Shown here: positions 10,660 through 21,781 of the stretch, in pieces
How the letters are laid out: each line of letters opens with the position of its first letter
Numbering within the stretch: position 1 is the stretch's first letter
The notes under the pieces: generated by a model
What the model was told of the DNA's origin: nothing
Databases searched by the model: none
The model's input: only the letters and a program-made list of their open reading frames with translations
Assembly: GCF_022539505.1 (NCBI RefSeq)
Contig: NC_061513.1
Location: 348,731,696 to 348,795,695 of the forward strand
From: Lolium rigidum
Lineage: Eukaryota; Streptophyta; Magnoliopsida; Poales; Poaceae
DNA: 64,000 bases
Reading direction: 5' to 3'
Program-made: the position numbers and the translations under genes

Positions 10660-11605
10660 GTACGGAAATAGCGCGCTAACACAAACACTACACCACAACA
10701 CTAGATTCTCAACTGACGTTGGTCGGTAAAAGTCTAGTATACCAACTAACTGTCGGTCGGTAATGATTTCTTCGAACTGGTGGTCGGAGATAGTGGCCTA
10801 TACTGCTAGACAGTCGGTCGGAAAAGACCTTTGACGACTGGACTAACGGTGTCCAACATGGTTGGTCGGCGAAACTCTTTCCCGACCAACTTTCTGTTGG
10901 TGAAAGCTGTTTTCCCAACCAACTTCTCTGTCGGGAATTTAGTGTTGTGGTGTAGTGAAATAGGCTTCAGAAAAATGCTATAGAAGCTATAGCGCGCTAT
11001 TTTTCAAAATAGCGTTTAACAAAAAAAATGAAAATTCACGATTTCAGCATATATATAATAATAGATATAGCACTCTACAGCTACAAAATCTCGGATATGA
11101 TATTTTGCAGCCAAACATCAACCAGAGATTGTTCGCATAGTCCATAACTTGATATGGCATAGTCTCAAAATCACAAACCATAGTTCACATTCACATTGTC
11201 GCGAACTAGAAGGATTGGAGGAGGGGAACGGAGGCATGGGGTGAATGCGTGAAGGTGAAGCTAGGCGTGGTCGCTTACCACCGATTGACAGAGGAGAAGG
11301 GTGGGCGGAGCTGCGCCATCACGTCGTCGCTTGCCGGGCAGAGCAGGTGATAAGGAGTTGGGGAGTGCGCGAGGGATTTAGGATATGCAAGTGGGTCAAA
11401 ATATGGGATGAGCTACTAAAAACTACTCTGCAAAATAGCGTGCTATGCATAATAGCGAATAGCGCCAAATAGCATGAAATAACGCATCTTTAGCGCGCGT
11501 AGCATCATAGCGTGCCTAAAATGCATAGCGTAGCGTTCAACTCGCAAATACACTATAGCGCTGCTATTAGTGTGAAATAGCGCGCTATTTTTTTCGTTGC
11601 TTGGA
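10660..11605. repeat. Cluster of AGCGCGCT palindromes, possible hAT-type terminal region
   Basis: Strings such as AAATAGCGCGCTA, TATAGCGCGCTATTTT and variants (AGCGTGCTA, AGCGCCAAATAGC) occur near 10,668, at 10,988-11,015 and densely at 11,430-11,590. Between them lies a non-coding GC-richer part (11,230-11,420). Dense short palindromic repeats near both edges are typical of subterminal regions of class II elements. No transposase was seen. A CACTA MITE is inserted in it at 10,686. Confidence 0.35.
10686..10957. mobile_element. Complete CACTA miniature element, 272 bp
   Basis: The element begins CACTACACCACAACACTA and ends with its exact reverse complement TAGTGTTGTGGTGTAGTG, an 18-bp perfect terminal inverted repeat. 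It is flanked by the 3-bp duplication AAA (10,683-10,685 and 10,958-10,960), as expected for CACTA/En-Spm elements. Inside are several GTCGGT or GGTCGG strings, which look like subterminal transposase-binding repeats. It has no coding capacity and would need a transposase from elsewhere. The perfect ends suggest a fairly recent insertion. Confidence 0.9.
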
Positions 11606-12279
11606 AGTCAATTTATGAATTGTAGGATTTATTATTACTCCATTACTATTCGGATTATTTTTACATCAAATCCTTGTAAAATTCATTAATACGAACCGTA
11701 TAATATACGCACCCCTTGATATGAAATGTTCAATCAGATTACCACTCAATTGCTCTAATGTTTTTGCGCCAATGCAAATATGATTTTTAAAGGGCTCCTC
11801 TCCTCAGGACATCTTCAGCGATCCGACGCATTTCAATCGGCATAAGTGACCGCGTGGACGGCTGGATGAACCACCTAGCTCACGTAGCCTAGGCCGTTCA
11901 GGTGGATGGGTTCATGTAGGTTCATGTACGAAGGAAAGTCTCCCGCAACTAGGAAGAAGCTGACAAGTGCACTTTTTTTAATTATTTTCTAGATATTTTG
12001 TTTTTTCATTGTTTTTTCTTAAGATTCGAAACTGATCATGACTTTACAATTTTCATGATTTAAAAATGGTATTTTTCGAAATTAATCATGCTATTAAAAA
12101 ATTATAAAGAATTCAGTACGTAAAGAGATTCAAATTTAAAATTGTTCACACCGGATAAAAATTGGTTCTATTTAAAAAATGTTCAGTTTTTGTAAAAAAA
12201 GTCATGGTTTCTAAAAAATATGTTAACAAAAAAATAAAAAAAAAGTCAAAGAAAAAAATACGAAAATGAAAAAAAGATA
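11606..12279. other. AT-rich stretch, no supported feature
   Basis: Low-complexity A/T tracts dominate 11,970-12,270. A patch at 11,805-11,950 (GACATCTTCAGCGATCCGACGCATTTC) resembles the edge of another miniature element but its partner end was not found. Confidence 0.3.
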
Positions 12280-12400
12280 CCTCCTCCGATCCAAATTAAT
12301 TAACTTCCCCTTATCTAGATATGGATGTGCCTAGAGATACCTAGAAAACAAAATACAAAAATTAAAAGGATACTCCCTCGGATCTAAAAAGGTACACAGG
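12280..12400. mobile_element. Truncated Stowaway (Thalos-like) MITE ends
   Basis: At 12,281 CTCCTCCGATCCAAATTAATTAACTT and at 12,372 CTCCCTCGGATCTAAAAAG both resemble the Stowaway terminal consensus CTCCCTCCGATCC. After the first comes a TCTAGATATGGATGTGCCTAGA stretch as found inside Thalos-type elements. Both are in the same orientation and neither has its partner end, so these are two truncated copies. Confidence 0.5.
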
Positions 12401-12679
12401 AAAAAACGAAAAAGGGAAAAAAAAAGAGAAAAACCGGAAAGGAGAAGAGGATGGGCCATCCCATGGTACCGATCGCGGCGAGCGAGTCCTATTACCGCTC
12501 GCGGTAAGCGATAAATAGCTCATGCGGTGGGCTAGCCGTGCCCTGGTTCGTATAACATGATAGTGTAGATCTAGATGTCATGGCCCAGAGTAGACTAACT
12601 TCAGGGAAGGCTATATAATGCGTAGCTGCCGTGTCGCGTTGCATTTCCTAGTCCACCCGTTTGCCTGTTTGAGTTGACT
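12401..12679. other. Unexplained stretch between MITE remnants
   Basis: Contains a local palindrome (TACCGCTCGCGGTAAGCG near 12,492) and no ORF of note. Confidence 0.3.
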
Positions 12680-12830
12680 ACCATGGAAAAAATAGCGCGC
12701 TATTTCGGTACTAATAGCACAATATAGCGTTTCTAGACAGCACGCGCTACATTATTTCGGCGCTATAGCACGCTAATACCGTATTTTTCGGTTGACCCTA
12801 TTTTGTTATAGCACGCTATTTTTTTCCTTG
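12680..12830. repeat. Second AGCGCGCT palindrome cluster
   Basis: AAAATAGCGCGCTATTTCGG, GCACGCGCTAC, GGCGCTATAGCACGCTA and TTATAGCACGCTATTTTT occur within 140 bases. The motif is the same as at 10,660-11,605. The two clusters may be opposite ends of one old element or two separate fragments. Confidence 0.35.
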
Positions 12831-13226
12831 GTTGACTAACAAAACACGGCCGTTTCTCCGTTTTTTCCTGCACATAAGTGGTGACTCCGAAGTTCGGACA
12901 AGCGCGAACACAAAATCCAGTACGGAGCTGAGGCTGCTCCGGACAAAACTTACACGCCTAGCATCCGTTTGTGTTCGTGTGGACTCTCTAACGGCTAGAT
13001 GTAAAATGACTGCAACGTTTGTTTTAGCCTAAACCTGGTCCAAATTTGCTCCAAAGATGTTCGCGCCAACCCATTTGTTTTGGCATGCTTAGCCCTTCTC
13101 TCTCCTAATTTAATTTAATGTATGCACGCTAATGTGACAACTTTTCCTCACACAAAAGACATCATTTTTCTCTCTCCTCCATTGTAGCCAAAAAAGCGTC
13201 TCTACCACTAGGGAAGGGATAGATGC
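12831..13226. other. Flank left of the truncated Tat-A element
   Basis: No ORF, LTR or primer-binding site is recognisable. If Tat-A were complete its 5' LTR should lie here, but sequence matching the 3' LTR at 62,160-62,546 is absent. Confidence 0.4.
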
Positions 13227-15100
13227 ATGCGGCTAGGTACGTCACATCGCCTAGCGGCACCGATTTTTTTGGGACCGTTAGCGGTTGGTTCTGATTTCTC
13301 GGGATCATCTGCATCAATCGAGGCAAGCGACGAGGAAACTTCGTCGGCAAGCTACGTCAAGCCCATCACCGGCGGAGATCTCGTCGATCTGCTCAGCGGG
13401 ATGTCTTTCGGGTCGTTCACAGATTCCGATCTGGACAGCGACTCGGAAAGCATCGACAGTTTCAACTTCATCAACAGATCTACTTCTATTCGGGAGGTCT
13501 TCGCCGATCGCTACGATGGTGTCACCGACTCCGAAGATGAAAACATAATGACAAAATATCATCAAGTATGTGCAATTGGTGAATCAAGTCACCAGGAGGA
13601 TGAAGCATCAGAGGCTTTCAATGATTTGGGAAATACATACATCGATCCCGCTGATCTTACGTGAGGATTGGGAAGCAAGTACGTTGGACCTACACCTCGC
13701 GAGAAATTACAACTTCCGCAATCAGCTTGGGACAGAGCATCAAGAGCCATGAATGGCACAGAGCCGATGACCACCACGCCTACGGTGGCAGAGCTGCAAG
13801 CATATCAATATAGACTCGCGCGTGCTGGTCGAGAGCTGAAAAACAAAGAGTGATACTTGAGCAAAGAAAAGTTGCAGCCTCCGCATCGAGCAGGCGAAGA
13901 GCTGAGTTAAGTCGACAATCAGGAACTTCGGGAGATAACCACAGAGCAGCACGTGATAGAGGAAGATCTCGATTGGCGCATGTACCCGAGGATGAGCGGG
14001 AGCATCTGATCCAGAACCTCGACATGTCCTTTATGTCGATAGATACAAGAGGAAACATCATCCCCAAAACACCGGAAGCCGGATATATGGCGACTCAAGC
14101 CTTCATATTGGCATCTAGGCCACCTCCTGGAGATCCAAGAGAAACATTATACCAAATGGTCATGGCAGGAGTTGGAGCCATGGGAACAGAGTTCGCAAGC
14201 TCAAGCACACCACCTGAAGGCGCCCCAAGGCGAAATAGTCCTCGACCCGCCGCGGTAATGCGAGATCTTCCAAGGACAGGTGACGCGCGAGACACAACGA
14301 CACAAGCACGAGTCGATAGAGCACGACAAGAACGAAGAGAACGTCGGCACTCACCGGAAGTGGATGAAGAAGACATGTGTGGGCTTCCTTGATTCACTCG
14401 ACGAGTTCGTAAAACTTGGGATTCGTCCAGGTTTAAATTACCCGACAACTACAAAAAATTCGATGGCTTGCAAGATCCTGAGGACTGCTTAGTCGACTAC
14501 CTGGAGACAGTGAAGTTGACGCGTGGAACTAAAGCAACTTCCATGAGAGCATCCAGGTCCACCTAAGCGGAGCCGCAAGGTCATGGATAAAAAAGCTGCC
14601 AGAAGGATCCATCGACAGCTGGGAAACTTTCGAAGATATGTTTGTGAATTTTTTTTGATCCACGTGCAAGAAACCCGCGTCAATAGAGCAGCTAAGGGCC
14701 TGCAGGCAGAAGTATGATAAACCAATGAGAATGTATATACATCGATGGAATATTATAAAAAAAATTGGCAGAGAACATATCTGACGAAAGAGCAATAGAT
14801 GCATTTGTTGCGGGGATCCGAAGAAAGGACTTAATCGAGGATTTGGGAAGGTCTAACCCGAAAACAATAGTAGGGCTCATGGAGATAGAAAATCGCTGGG
14901 CAGATGGCGAAGATGATGTTCAAAACAAACGGCACAGGTCACCTGACGAAGACCGCAGCAGAAGCAACAACCAAAATAGGCGACGTTTTTCTCGACAATT
15001 CTCACATTATGATGGCCCCAGCCAAGTAGTGGCTGGTTTTCGAGGAAATAGTGGAGGAAATTATCGAAATGACTATCAGAGGAGTAACGAGTAGCGCGGT
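13227..15100 (+). pseudogene. gag: Tat-A gag remnant
   Basis: The N-terminal part (13,227-13,664) is Ser/Asp-rich and ends at a TGA. After two more frame breaks, a basic region (13,850-14,392) follows, then the capsid-like part at 14,400-15,094 with characteristic gag wording (FDGLQDPEDCLVDYLE, SGAARSWIKKLPEGSIDSWE, SIEQLRACRQKYDKPM, SDERAIDAFVAGIRRKDLIEDLGR). These are retrotransposon gag (Pfam Retrotrans_gag type) core motifs. Frameshifts near 14,395, 14,540 and 14,760 and stops at 13,662 and about 15,095 rule out a functional product. The product would normally build the virus-like particle. Confidence 0.75.
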
Positions 15101-16253
15101 GATCATAAGGATGCTCCAAGTTCTAGCAGGCAAAATAGTCGGCCGAGGTTCCAAAGGCCATACAATATATCACCCGAAGATATTTTGAATGGACCATGCC
15201 AGATGCATTTCTTTCTCGATAATAATGGGAGAAGACAGTCGGGTCATCTTCAGAAGGACTGTCGAACCTTCCAAGCATTGCACAGATACGCAGGACATGC
15301 AAACGCACAGGCAGCAGGCAGGGGGCACCCACAGGGGCCAAGGAGTGAGATTCACCTTCAGCCTCCACCCGCAATTACCGACGAAAATCGACATCAGATG
15401 CAATTGGCGGCAACCCCAGCCAACAACGGCCCTTACATTGACACAATCGGAGTATTATCAATGATCCAGAAGGGCAGACCCTCGAATAGGGCCCAAAAGG
15501 TGATTTCGCGACAAGTTTACATGGCAGAGAAGATGCCTCCACCAACGATCGAGTATTTCAATTGGTCGGCACAGGACATCGGGTTCACCCAAGCGGACCA
15601 TCCGCCTCAAGTTCCACGACCAGGGCAATCAGCTATGATTTTGCCAGCGGCGATCGCAGGATTCGACGTATCGTGTGTATTCATAGATGGAGGGAGCATC
15701 TTAAACCTTATGTACGCAGATACATTGAGGAAGATGAACATATCTCTGGCAAATTTAACACCAACTGACACGCGCTTCCATGGCATCACGCCCAAGAAGC
15801 CAAGTTATCCACTGGGAAAGATCAATCTCGATGTTCAGTTTGGAACTCGAGAGAATTACAGAAGAGAGAAGCTGGAGTTTGAAGTCATAGACTTTCCATC
15901 GCAATATCACGCCATACTGGGATGACCCGCTTATGCGAGATTTATGGCAGTACCACACTACACATACTTGTTGTGGAGAATCCCTGGACCCAATGGCCCA
16001 ATCACAGTAAAGGGGAGTTTCGCTTTGGCAGATAAATGCGACAAAGATTTCCACAGGATGTCAAAGACTTTCGGGATGCAGGCCGAATATGCGGCGTCAA
16101 GGTTTACAACTGATTATGATGTGTTGCCTGACGGAGGAAGGCCGCTTAAGGAGCAAAATTTTGACACCTCCAAGAACTCTAAAGAAGTACAGATTCACCT
16201 GGCGAATCCTAAGAAGACGACAGCTATCGCAACAAACATGGACATCGCATAGG
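15101..16253 (+). pseudogene. Tat-A gag C-terminus and aspartic protease remnant
   Basis: A zinc-knuckle-like stretch (CQMHFFLDNNGRRQSGHLQKDC, about 15,200-15,270) precedes the protease, whose active-site motif FIDGGSILNLMYA has its Asp codon at 15,686-15,688. The usual D-S/T-G is D-G-G here, as in many Tat-lineage proteases. The C-terminal flap region reaches ILG, where the conserved following Arg is replaced by TGA (15,923-15,925). The following segment to 16,250 links protease to RT and has a TAG at 16,251. It would have cleaved the Gag-Pol polyprotein. Confidence 0.75.
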
Positions 16254-17467
16254 AAAGCGCGCTCGTCGAGTTCCTCCGTGAGCGCTGGTAAATCTTCACA
16301 TGGTGTCCAGCTGACATGCCAGGAGTACCCAGGGAACTCGTTGAGCACCCCGTTAATATGGATCCAAGGGCTAGGCCAATTCGACAACCTTTGCGGCGTT
16401 TTTCGGTGGCAAACCGCAAAGCTATGCTCTCAGAAATTAATCGACTTCGAGAAGAAAATTTCATCAAGGAACTATACACAGAGGCCATATGGGTCGCTAA
16501 CCCAGTTCTGGCCCCGAAGAAAAACATTGATGTCCTTCGCATGTGCGTCGACATCACGTGTCTCAATAAACATTGTCCAAAGGATCACTTTCCCCTCCCG
16601 AGGATCGATCAAATTATCGACTCCACAGCGGGATGCGAACGTCTTTCCTTCCTGGACGCATATTCTGACTATAACCAGATCCGCCTAAAAGAAGAAGATG
16701 AAGTCAAAACAGCTTTTATAACCCCTTATGACGTGTTTTGTTACGGAACAATGCCCTTCGGGTTGAAAAACGCGGGAGCTACGTATCATAGGATGATGCA
16801 AAAGTGTCTTGCCACACAGATTGGCAAGAAGGTCCAAGTATACATTGACGACATCGTCAGAACAACATAGCAAGGATTGTCTTTGATCGACGATCTAACA
16901 GAAACCTTCAACAATCTAGATAAGTTTCGCCTCAAGCTGAACCCGACGAAATGCTCCTTCGGTGTTCCTGCGGGAGAACTCCTCGGATACTTAGTATCAG
17001 CCAGAGGGATTGAGGCAAACCCCGAGAAAATACAAGCCATCGTGACAATGAGGAAGCCAACGAAGCTCAAGGAGATACAGCAGCTGACATGTCGTGTCGC
17101 AGTTTTAAGAAGATTTGTCGCCAGGCTAGGAGAAAAAGCGTTGCCCTTCTATGCGCTCATCAAACAAGGAGAAAAGTTCGAGTGGAATGAAGAAGCAGAC
17201 ATATCTTTTGAGTACCTCAAGCGTACAATCTCGACACCCCCAATACTGGTGGCTCCAAAGGACAAAGAACCCCTACTGTTATATATCGCGGCCACACCTC
17301 AGGTGGTCAGCACAGTCGTTGTGGTGGAAAGAGAAGAAGAATGGAAAATCCATGGAGTCCAACGACTGGTATACTTCATCAACGAAGTTTTATCGCCATC
17401 AAAACAGCGTTACCCGCAGTATCATAAATTAGCATATGGAGTGTTTACTATAGCAAGAAAACTGTGA
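16254..17467 (+). pseudogene. Tat-A reverse transcriptase remnant
   Basis: RT palm and finger motifs run in order: LRMCVDITCLNKHCPKDHFPLPRID (about 16,540), SFLDAYSDYNQIRL (16,645), FCYGTMPFGLKNAGATYHRMM (16,735) and the catalytic YIDD box at 16,841-16,852. Stops occur near 16,288, at 16,868-16,870 just after YIDD, and at 17,465. The thumb/connection part continues 16,877-17,467 (LNPTKCSFGV, LGYLVSARGIEANPEKI). The enzyme would copy element RNA into DNA in the cytoplasm. The intact catalytic box next to a premature stop shows this copy is dead. Confidence 0.85.
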
Positions 17468-18260
17468 CACTATTTTTTGGCACACCCGGTAGTAGTGGTT
17501 AACGAGGCGCCTCTTTCAAACATCCTGAACAATCCAGAAGCTACGGGACGTGTCTCCCTTTGGGGAATAGAGATTTCCCCTCGGGACATCACTTATGGAA
17601 AAAAAGAAAAGCAATAAAGTCGCAGATTCTGTCGGACTTCGTCGCATAGTGGATGGAATTGCAAAACACGGGACCCTCAGATTTGTCGAGTACTTGGCAT
17701 ATGAACTTCGAAGGATCAAAAAGGTTAGAAGGAGTTGGAGAGGCGTGATACTTGTGTCACCTCAAGGCTACAAGATGAAATATATTTGTGGATGACGTTC
17801 CCTAACGCGTCCAATAATAAGGCAGAGTACGAGGCGCTCATACACGGGATGAAGATGGAAAAGGCATGCGGCGCCACCCGATTAAAAATCTTCGGTGACT
17901 CCCAGTTAGTGGCCCAACAGGTGATGAACAAGTGCGACATATTCAATGATAGCATGATAGCATACAAGGAGGTGTATAATGAACTCGAGAAACTCTTCGA
18001 TGGCTGCGAAGTTAATCACATTAGCAGGCTCAGCAACGATGAAGCCGGCGTTTTGGAAAACATCGGGTCGCAATGCCTGCCAATACCACCTGGCGTGTTC
18101 TGGGAGGAAATAAGTGAGAGATCAAACAAGGCAAAGAAAGCACTGAGGCAGCCGAAGAAAAAAAGAAGGCTAAGAAAGACTCGGGGGTTCCAGCAGATCC
18201 AGAAGCGAATGCATCGGAAGATGAGGAGGAACTACATGAAGTTATGATGATACAAGTAAC
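17468..18260 (+). pseudogene. Tat-A RNase H remnant and spacer
   Basis: After the TGA at 17,465-17,467 the frame continues with HYFLAHP-type tether sequence. Frame changes follow around 17,600-17,730, then an RNase H region with SNNKAEYEALIHGMKM (about 17,815) and IFGDSQLVAQQ (about 17,890). The second acidic residue is in the NKAEYEAL motif and the third in GDSQL. A Lys/Arg-rich spacer (18,120-18,240) follows and ends in two stops. RNase H would degrade the RNA of the RNA-DNA hybrid. Confidence 0.7.
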
Positions 18261-18649
18261 TTGGATGTAGGTTTACGTGGCATATATCACGAGGAAAGAG
18301 GTACCCGAAGATTCGGTCGAGGCAAGACGAGTCATCCGACGATCTAAGGCGTTCACCGTGGTTAAGGGAGAACTATACAAAAGGAGTATCTTAGGGTGTG
18401 TTTGGTTGGGGGAGCTGGGTCGACTCGCGTCGGGTCGCACCGGTTCGCCCGTTGTTTGGTTCGCGAGCGGGTAGGGGGCGGAGCGGCCAGGGAGGGAATA
18501 TACCCAAAATATGCTGTATCGGGGAAACGGCAAAATCGGGCGAATCACCCGGCCCGCGAGTGGAGTCGCTCACTTTCCCTTCGCTCACCACTCCTGCCTC
18601 CCTCCACGATGGAACCCTAGCCGCCGGACGTTCCCATCGAAGATCCGCG

Positions 18650-18850
18650 CCGGTACTACGGGAAGGAGCGGCGGCGGCGGCGGGACGGGAAGGAGCGGCG
18701 GCACGGCAAGGACCGGCGGCGGCGGCGGGACGGGAAGGAGCGGCGGCACGGCAAGGAGCGGCGACGGCGTCGGCACGGCAAGGAGCGGCGGCGGCGGTGG
18801 GACAGGAAGGAGCGGCGGCACGGCAAGGAGCGGCGGCAGCGTCGGCGACC
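18650..18850 (+). repeat. GC-rich imperfect tandem repeat in the Harbinger leader
   Basis: Units built from GGAAGGAGCGGCGGCGG and GCACGGCAAGGAGCGGCGG recur about six times. It yields long open frames on both strands that are composition artefacts, though a plus-strand frame starting at ATG 18,609 would give a Gly/Arg/Ser/Thr repeat protein. It lies between the 5' end and the transposase gene and may be leader sequence. Confidence 0.6.
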
Positions 18851-19175
18851 TTTGAAGCAGCCTCCTCCTGCAGTAGCGGCACCAGCGGCGGCAAGGGACA
18901 CCGGCGGCCTCCTCCTGCAGTCAACTCGCGTCGGGTTTTCTTCCAGGTACACACATCATTCTACAAAAGGTTGCTTTGCTTCTGAAATCCCTAGAAATTG
19001 TTTGCTGAAATTAAATTTTGGATCTGCCTTTAGATGGGAAATCAAACGAATTTGTTAATTTGGGCTGCTGCTGCATATGTTTGGATGGTCATGGTTGTGG
19101 TTCTTGTTGAGTCTAAAAAAGAGATGAAGAGCACGACCACCCATTTGCTATGCACCAATTGCTGAAAGAGATAGG

Positions 19176-20378
19176 ATGCGTATGGAGTATTTGAATAACA
19201 AAATCTGGAGGGATGAGACTACTTGCACAAACATGCTTAAGCTTGGTAAAGGAGCATTTTTTCGGTTCTGTAATGTGTTCAGGGAACGTCATTTGCTTGA
19301 AGATACTATACACTTGTCTGTTGAGGAGCAAGTTGCAATGTTCCTCAACACAATTGGCCACAATCTGAGAACTAGGTTAGTTGCGACAAATTTTGATAGG
19401 TCAACTCGAAACTACAAGCGAGATATTTCAACTTAGTATTGCATGCTATTGGTGAGTTGCGAGATGAATACATCAAGCCACCTTCCTCGGATATTGCACC
19501 TCAAATTGCGGGCAACCATCGATGGGATCCATATTTTAAGGTAAGATGGGTAGGCAATAGATGTGGGATTTTAGAACCTCTAGAATATTACTAGGTTGCT
19601 AACTCGGGTGTAATGTTGATGAATTAGGATTGCATTGGAGCAATTGATGGTACCCACGTGAGATGTTCTGTGCCTAAGGCCATGGAGCCAGCTTTTCGTG
19701 GTAGAAAGTCTTTCACTTCACAAAATGTTTTGGCTGCGGTAGATTTTGCTGGGAGGTTCACATATGTGCTGGCTGGTTGGGAGGGCACAGCTCATGATGC
19801 AACAGTGTTAAAAGATGCATTAGAAAGACCTAATGGCCTACGTGTACCCACAGGTAAAACTAATAAAATTGTGTTAATTTGCTATGTAGATGACAAATAA
19901 GTACCTAGCTAATTAATGTTATGTTGTAGGTAAATATTACTTAGTTGATGCTGGCTATGGGGCTAAGCCTTGATTCCTGCCTCCCTTTCGCAATACAAGA
20001 TACCATTTAAACGAATGGGGACACCATCCATTTGAAAATGCTGAGGAATTGTATAACCTTAGGCACTCTTCACTTTGCATAAGGGTTGAGTGTTCATTTG
20101 GTTCGCTCAAGAGGAGATTCAAAGTCCTTGATGAGGCCAAGCCCATTCACCCATACCCTACGAAAGTTGACATTGTTCAAGCATGCTGCATTATACATAA
20201 TTGGATGTTGACGGATGGGGCTGATGATATTTTCATAGAAGCACAAAATGATCCACCTGAAGCCCCAACGTATGTTGTACATGCTACAACTACACGAGCC
20301 CAAGCTAGAGAACATCAAGCCACCGTCAATCTTATGAATAATATAGCCAATGCAATGTGGGAAGGGCGTGCACAATAA
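19176..20378 (+). pseudogene. PIF/Harbinger transposase (DDE_Tnp_4 type), broken
   Basis: Three exons are visible: 19,176-19,540, 19,628-19,853 and 19,930-20,378, with GT-AG borders (AAG/GTAAGA, TTAG/GATTG, ACAG/GTAAAA, TGTAG/GTAAA). Exon 1 has the helix-rich N-terminus (GKGAFFRFCNVFRERHLL, LSVEEQVAMFLNTIGH). The catalytic triad is Asp in CIGAIDGTHV, Asp in WEGTAHDATVL and Glu in IRVECSFGSLKRRF. Exon 1 carries a one-base frameshift near 19,405, and exon 3 has TGA at about 19,969-19,971 within GYGAKP-FLPP. The enzyme would cut and paste the element at TTA sites. About 380 residues is normal for the family; this copy is inactive. Confidence 0.88.
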
Positions 20379-20492
20379 CTTGCCAATTAAGATGCTTAGT
20401 CCTTTTTTTGTAACATTTATGTAATGAACAACTATTTATGCAATGAATAATATTTGTAATATTTTGAACAATCTATGTAAAGTGTTTAGGGA

Positions 20493-21775
20493 ATGGCTAC
20501 GGATGCAACGGATGAGTCGGCAGTAGGTTCAGAGGGTCGTTCAGTGGTGTGTTGGACTACTTCCATGTCAACTTTCATGTTGAAGCACCTATGTGCAATT
20601 GTGGAAGGTGGTGCAAGGACATCTACAGGATTTAAGATGATGCACTACAATGGCTGTGCAAGGGCATTGAATGAACACTTTCGCCAATCCTTGACTGGAG
20701 CACAGATAAGCAACCATCATAGAACTATTAAGAAGAAGTTTGCGATGATCCAAAAAATCAAAGACACAGTCAGTGGTGCACAGTGGGATGATGAAACATC
20801 CACCATAAGGATAGAGCATGAAATGGCTATAACATATATTGCGGTACGTTCATTCTTTCATAATATTACTTGCTGGAATTGTTGTATACTTGCATGGAGT
20901 TGTTATATTAGTTGCTGAAATCATAATATTACTTGCTGGAATAGCTGTATACTTGCTGAAATTGGTGCATACTTGCTGTATACTTGCTGAAATTGGTGTA
21001 TACTTGCTGAAATTGCTGTGTATACTTGCTGAAATTGCTGTGTATACTTGCTGGAATTGCTGTATTCTTGCTGGAATTGTCATATTACTTGCTGGAATTG
21101 TTATATTAATTGCTGAAATTGCTGTATACTTGCTGCCTTCTTTCATATTCGTGCTGGAATAGTTGTATACTTGCTGCAATTCTTGTATTAACTTGTTGAA
21201 ACACTTTGTTTCTTTCCCACTCTTTCATATTCTTGTTGTTTACTTGTTAATTTCAGAAGCACAAAGCTGCAGCTGAGTTCATCAACAAACCAATAGAGAA
21301 CTATCGAGAGATGCAGATCATATATGGTGACCGTTTGGAAACTGGGAAGTATGCTAAAGGGTCAAGCGAACCTATCGGGACTGCTGCAACATCAATGGAC
21401 TGTGATGAGGATGATGAAGCTGTACTTGCACAATCCAACAATGAAGGGACCTCTGCCACAAGGCAAGTGAAGAAGCACAAGAAGGATCCTACTGAAGAAG
21501 AAGGCCTCGTTTCCATTCTTGGTCGTGTAGGATCTGAGCTTGCGGCTGGCATCATCACAGCCGGTGAGAAATCTGCCCCTCAGCCACCTCTTGATGAAAT
21601 CCCTGATGCACTATATGAAACTTTGTTGGGTATGCAAGGCTTTAGCGAGGCGCAAATTGCTCACTACTTTGCTTTTCTGGTTGAGAATCCTAAAAGTGCC
21701 AAAGCTTTCATGAAGATGGGACACACAGGTCAGCAGACTTGGATGGCTAGGTCAAAGAGTGGAAAGATTAGATAA
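20493..21775 (+). CDS. Harbinger ORF1-type Myb/SANT-like DNA-binding protein, 289 residues, open
   Basis: Exon 1 (20,493-20,843, exactly 117 codons) and exon 2 (21,257-21,775) join in frame across a GT-AG intron (GCG/GTACGT ... TTTCAG/AAGCAC), giving 289 residues ending GKIR and TAA. Residues about 20-115 form a Myb/SANT-like domain (trihelix-type, Trp near the start, then HLCAIVEGGARTSTGFK and HHRTIKKKFAMIQ). In this superfamily the second protein binds DNA and helps bring the transposase to the ends and into the nucleus. The middle has a basic KKHKKDP stretch that could serve nuclear import. The C-terminus ends in a helix-rich stretch (IPDALYETLLGMQGFSEAQIAHYFAFL). It is the only intact gene of the element. 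ATG 20,493 is the first in-frame start after the transposase stop. Confidence 0.8.
20865..21190 (+). repeat. Minisatellite in the intron of the Harbinger ORF1 gene
   Basis: Units of about 20-24 bases of the form TATACTTGCTGAAATTGCTG recur roughly fourteen times with small variations (TTGCTGGAATTG, ATATTACTTGCTGG). It lies entirely within the intron 20,844-21,256. Open frames through it are artefacts of the repeat. Confidence 0.85.
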
Positions 21776-21781
21776 GGTCGA

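Noticed and set aside
18391..18954. A 187-codon minus-strand ORF and overlapping plus-strand ORFs
   Set aside because: Produced by the GCC/GGC tandem repeat in the Harbinger leader, open in several frames at once.
20839..21179. Hydrophobic 107-109-codon ORFs on both strands
   Set aside because: They translate the intronic minisatellite.
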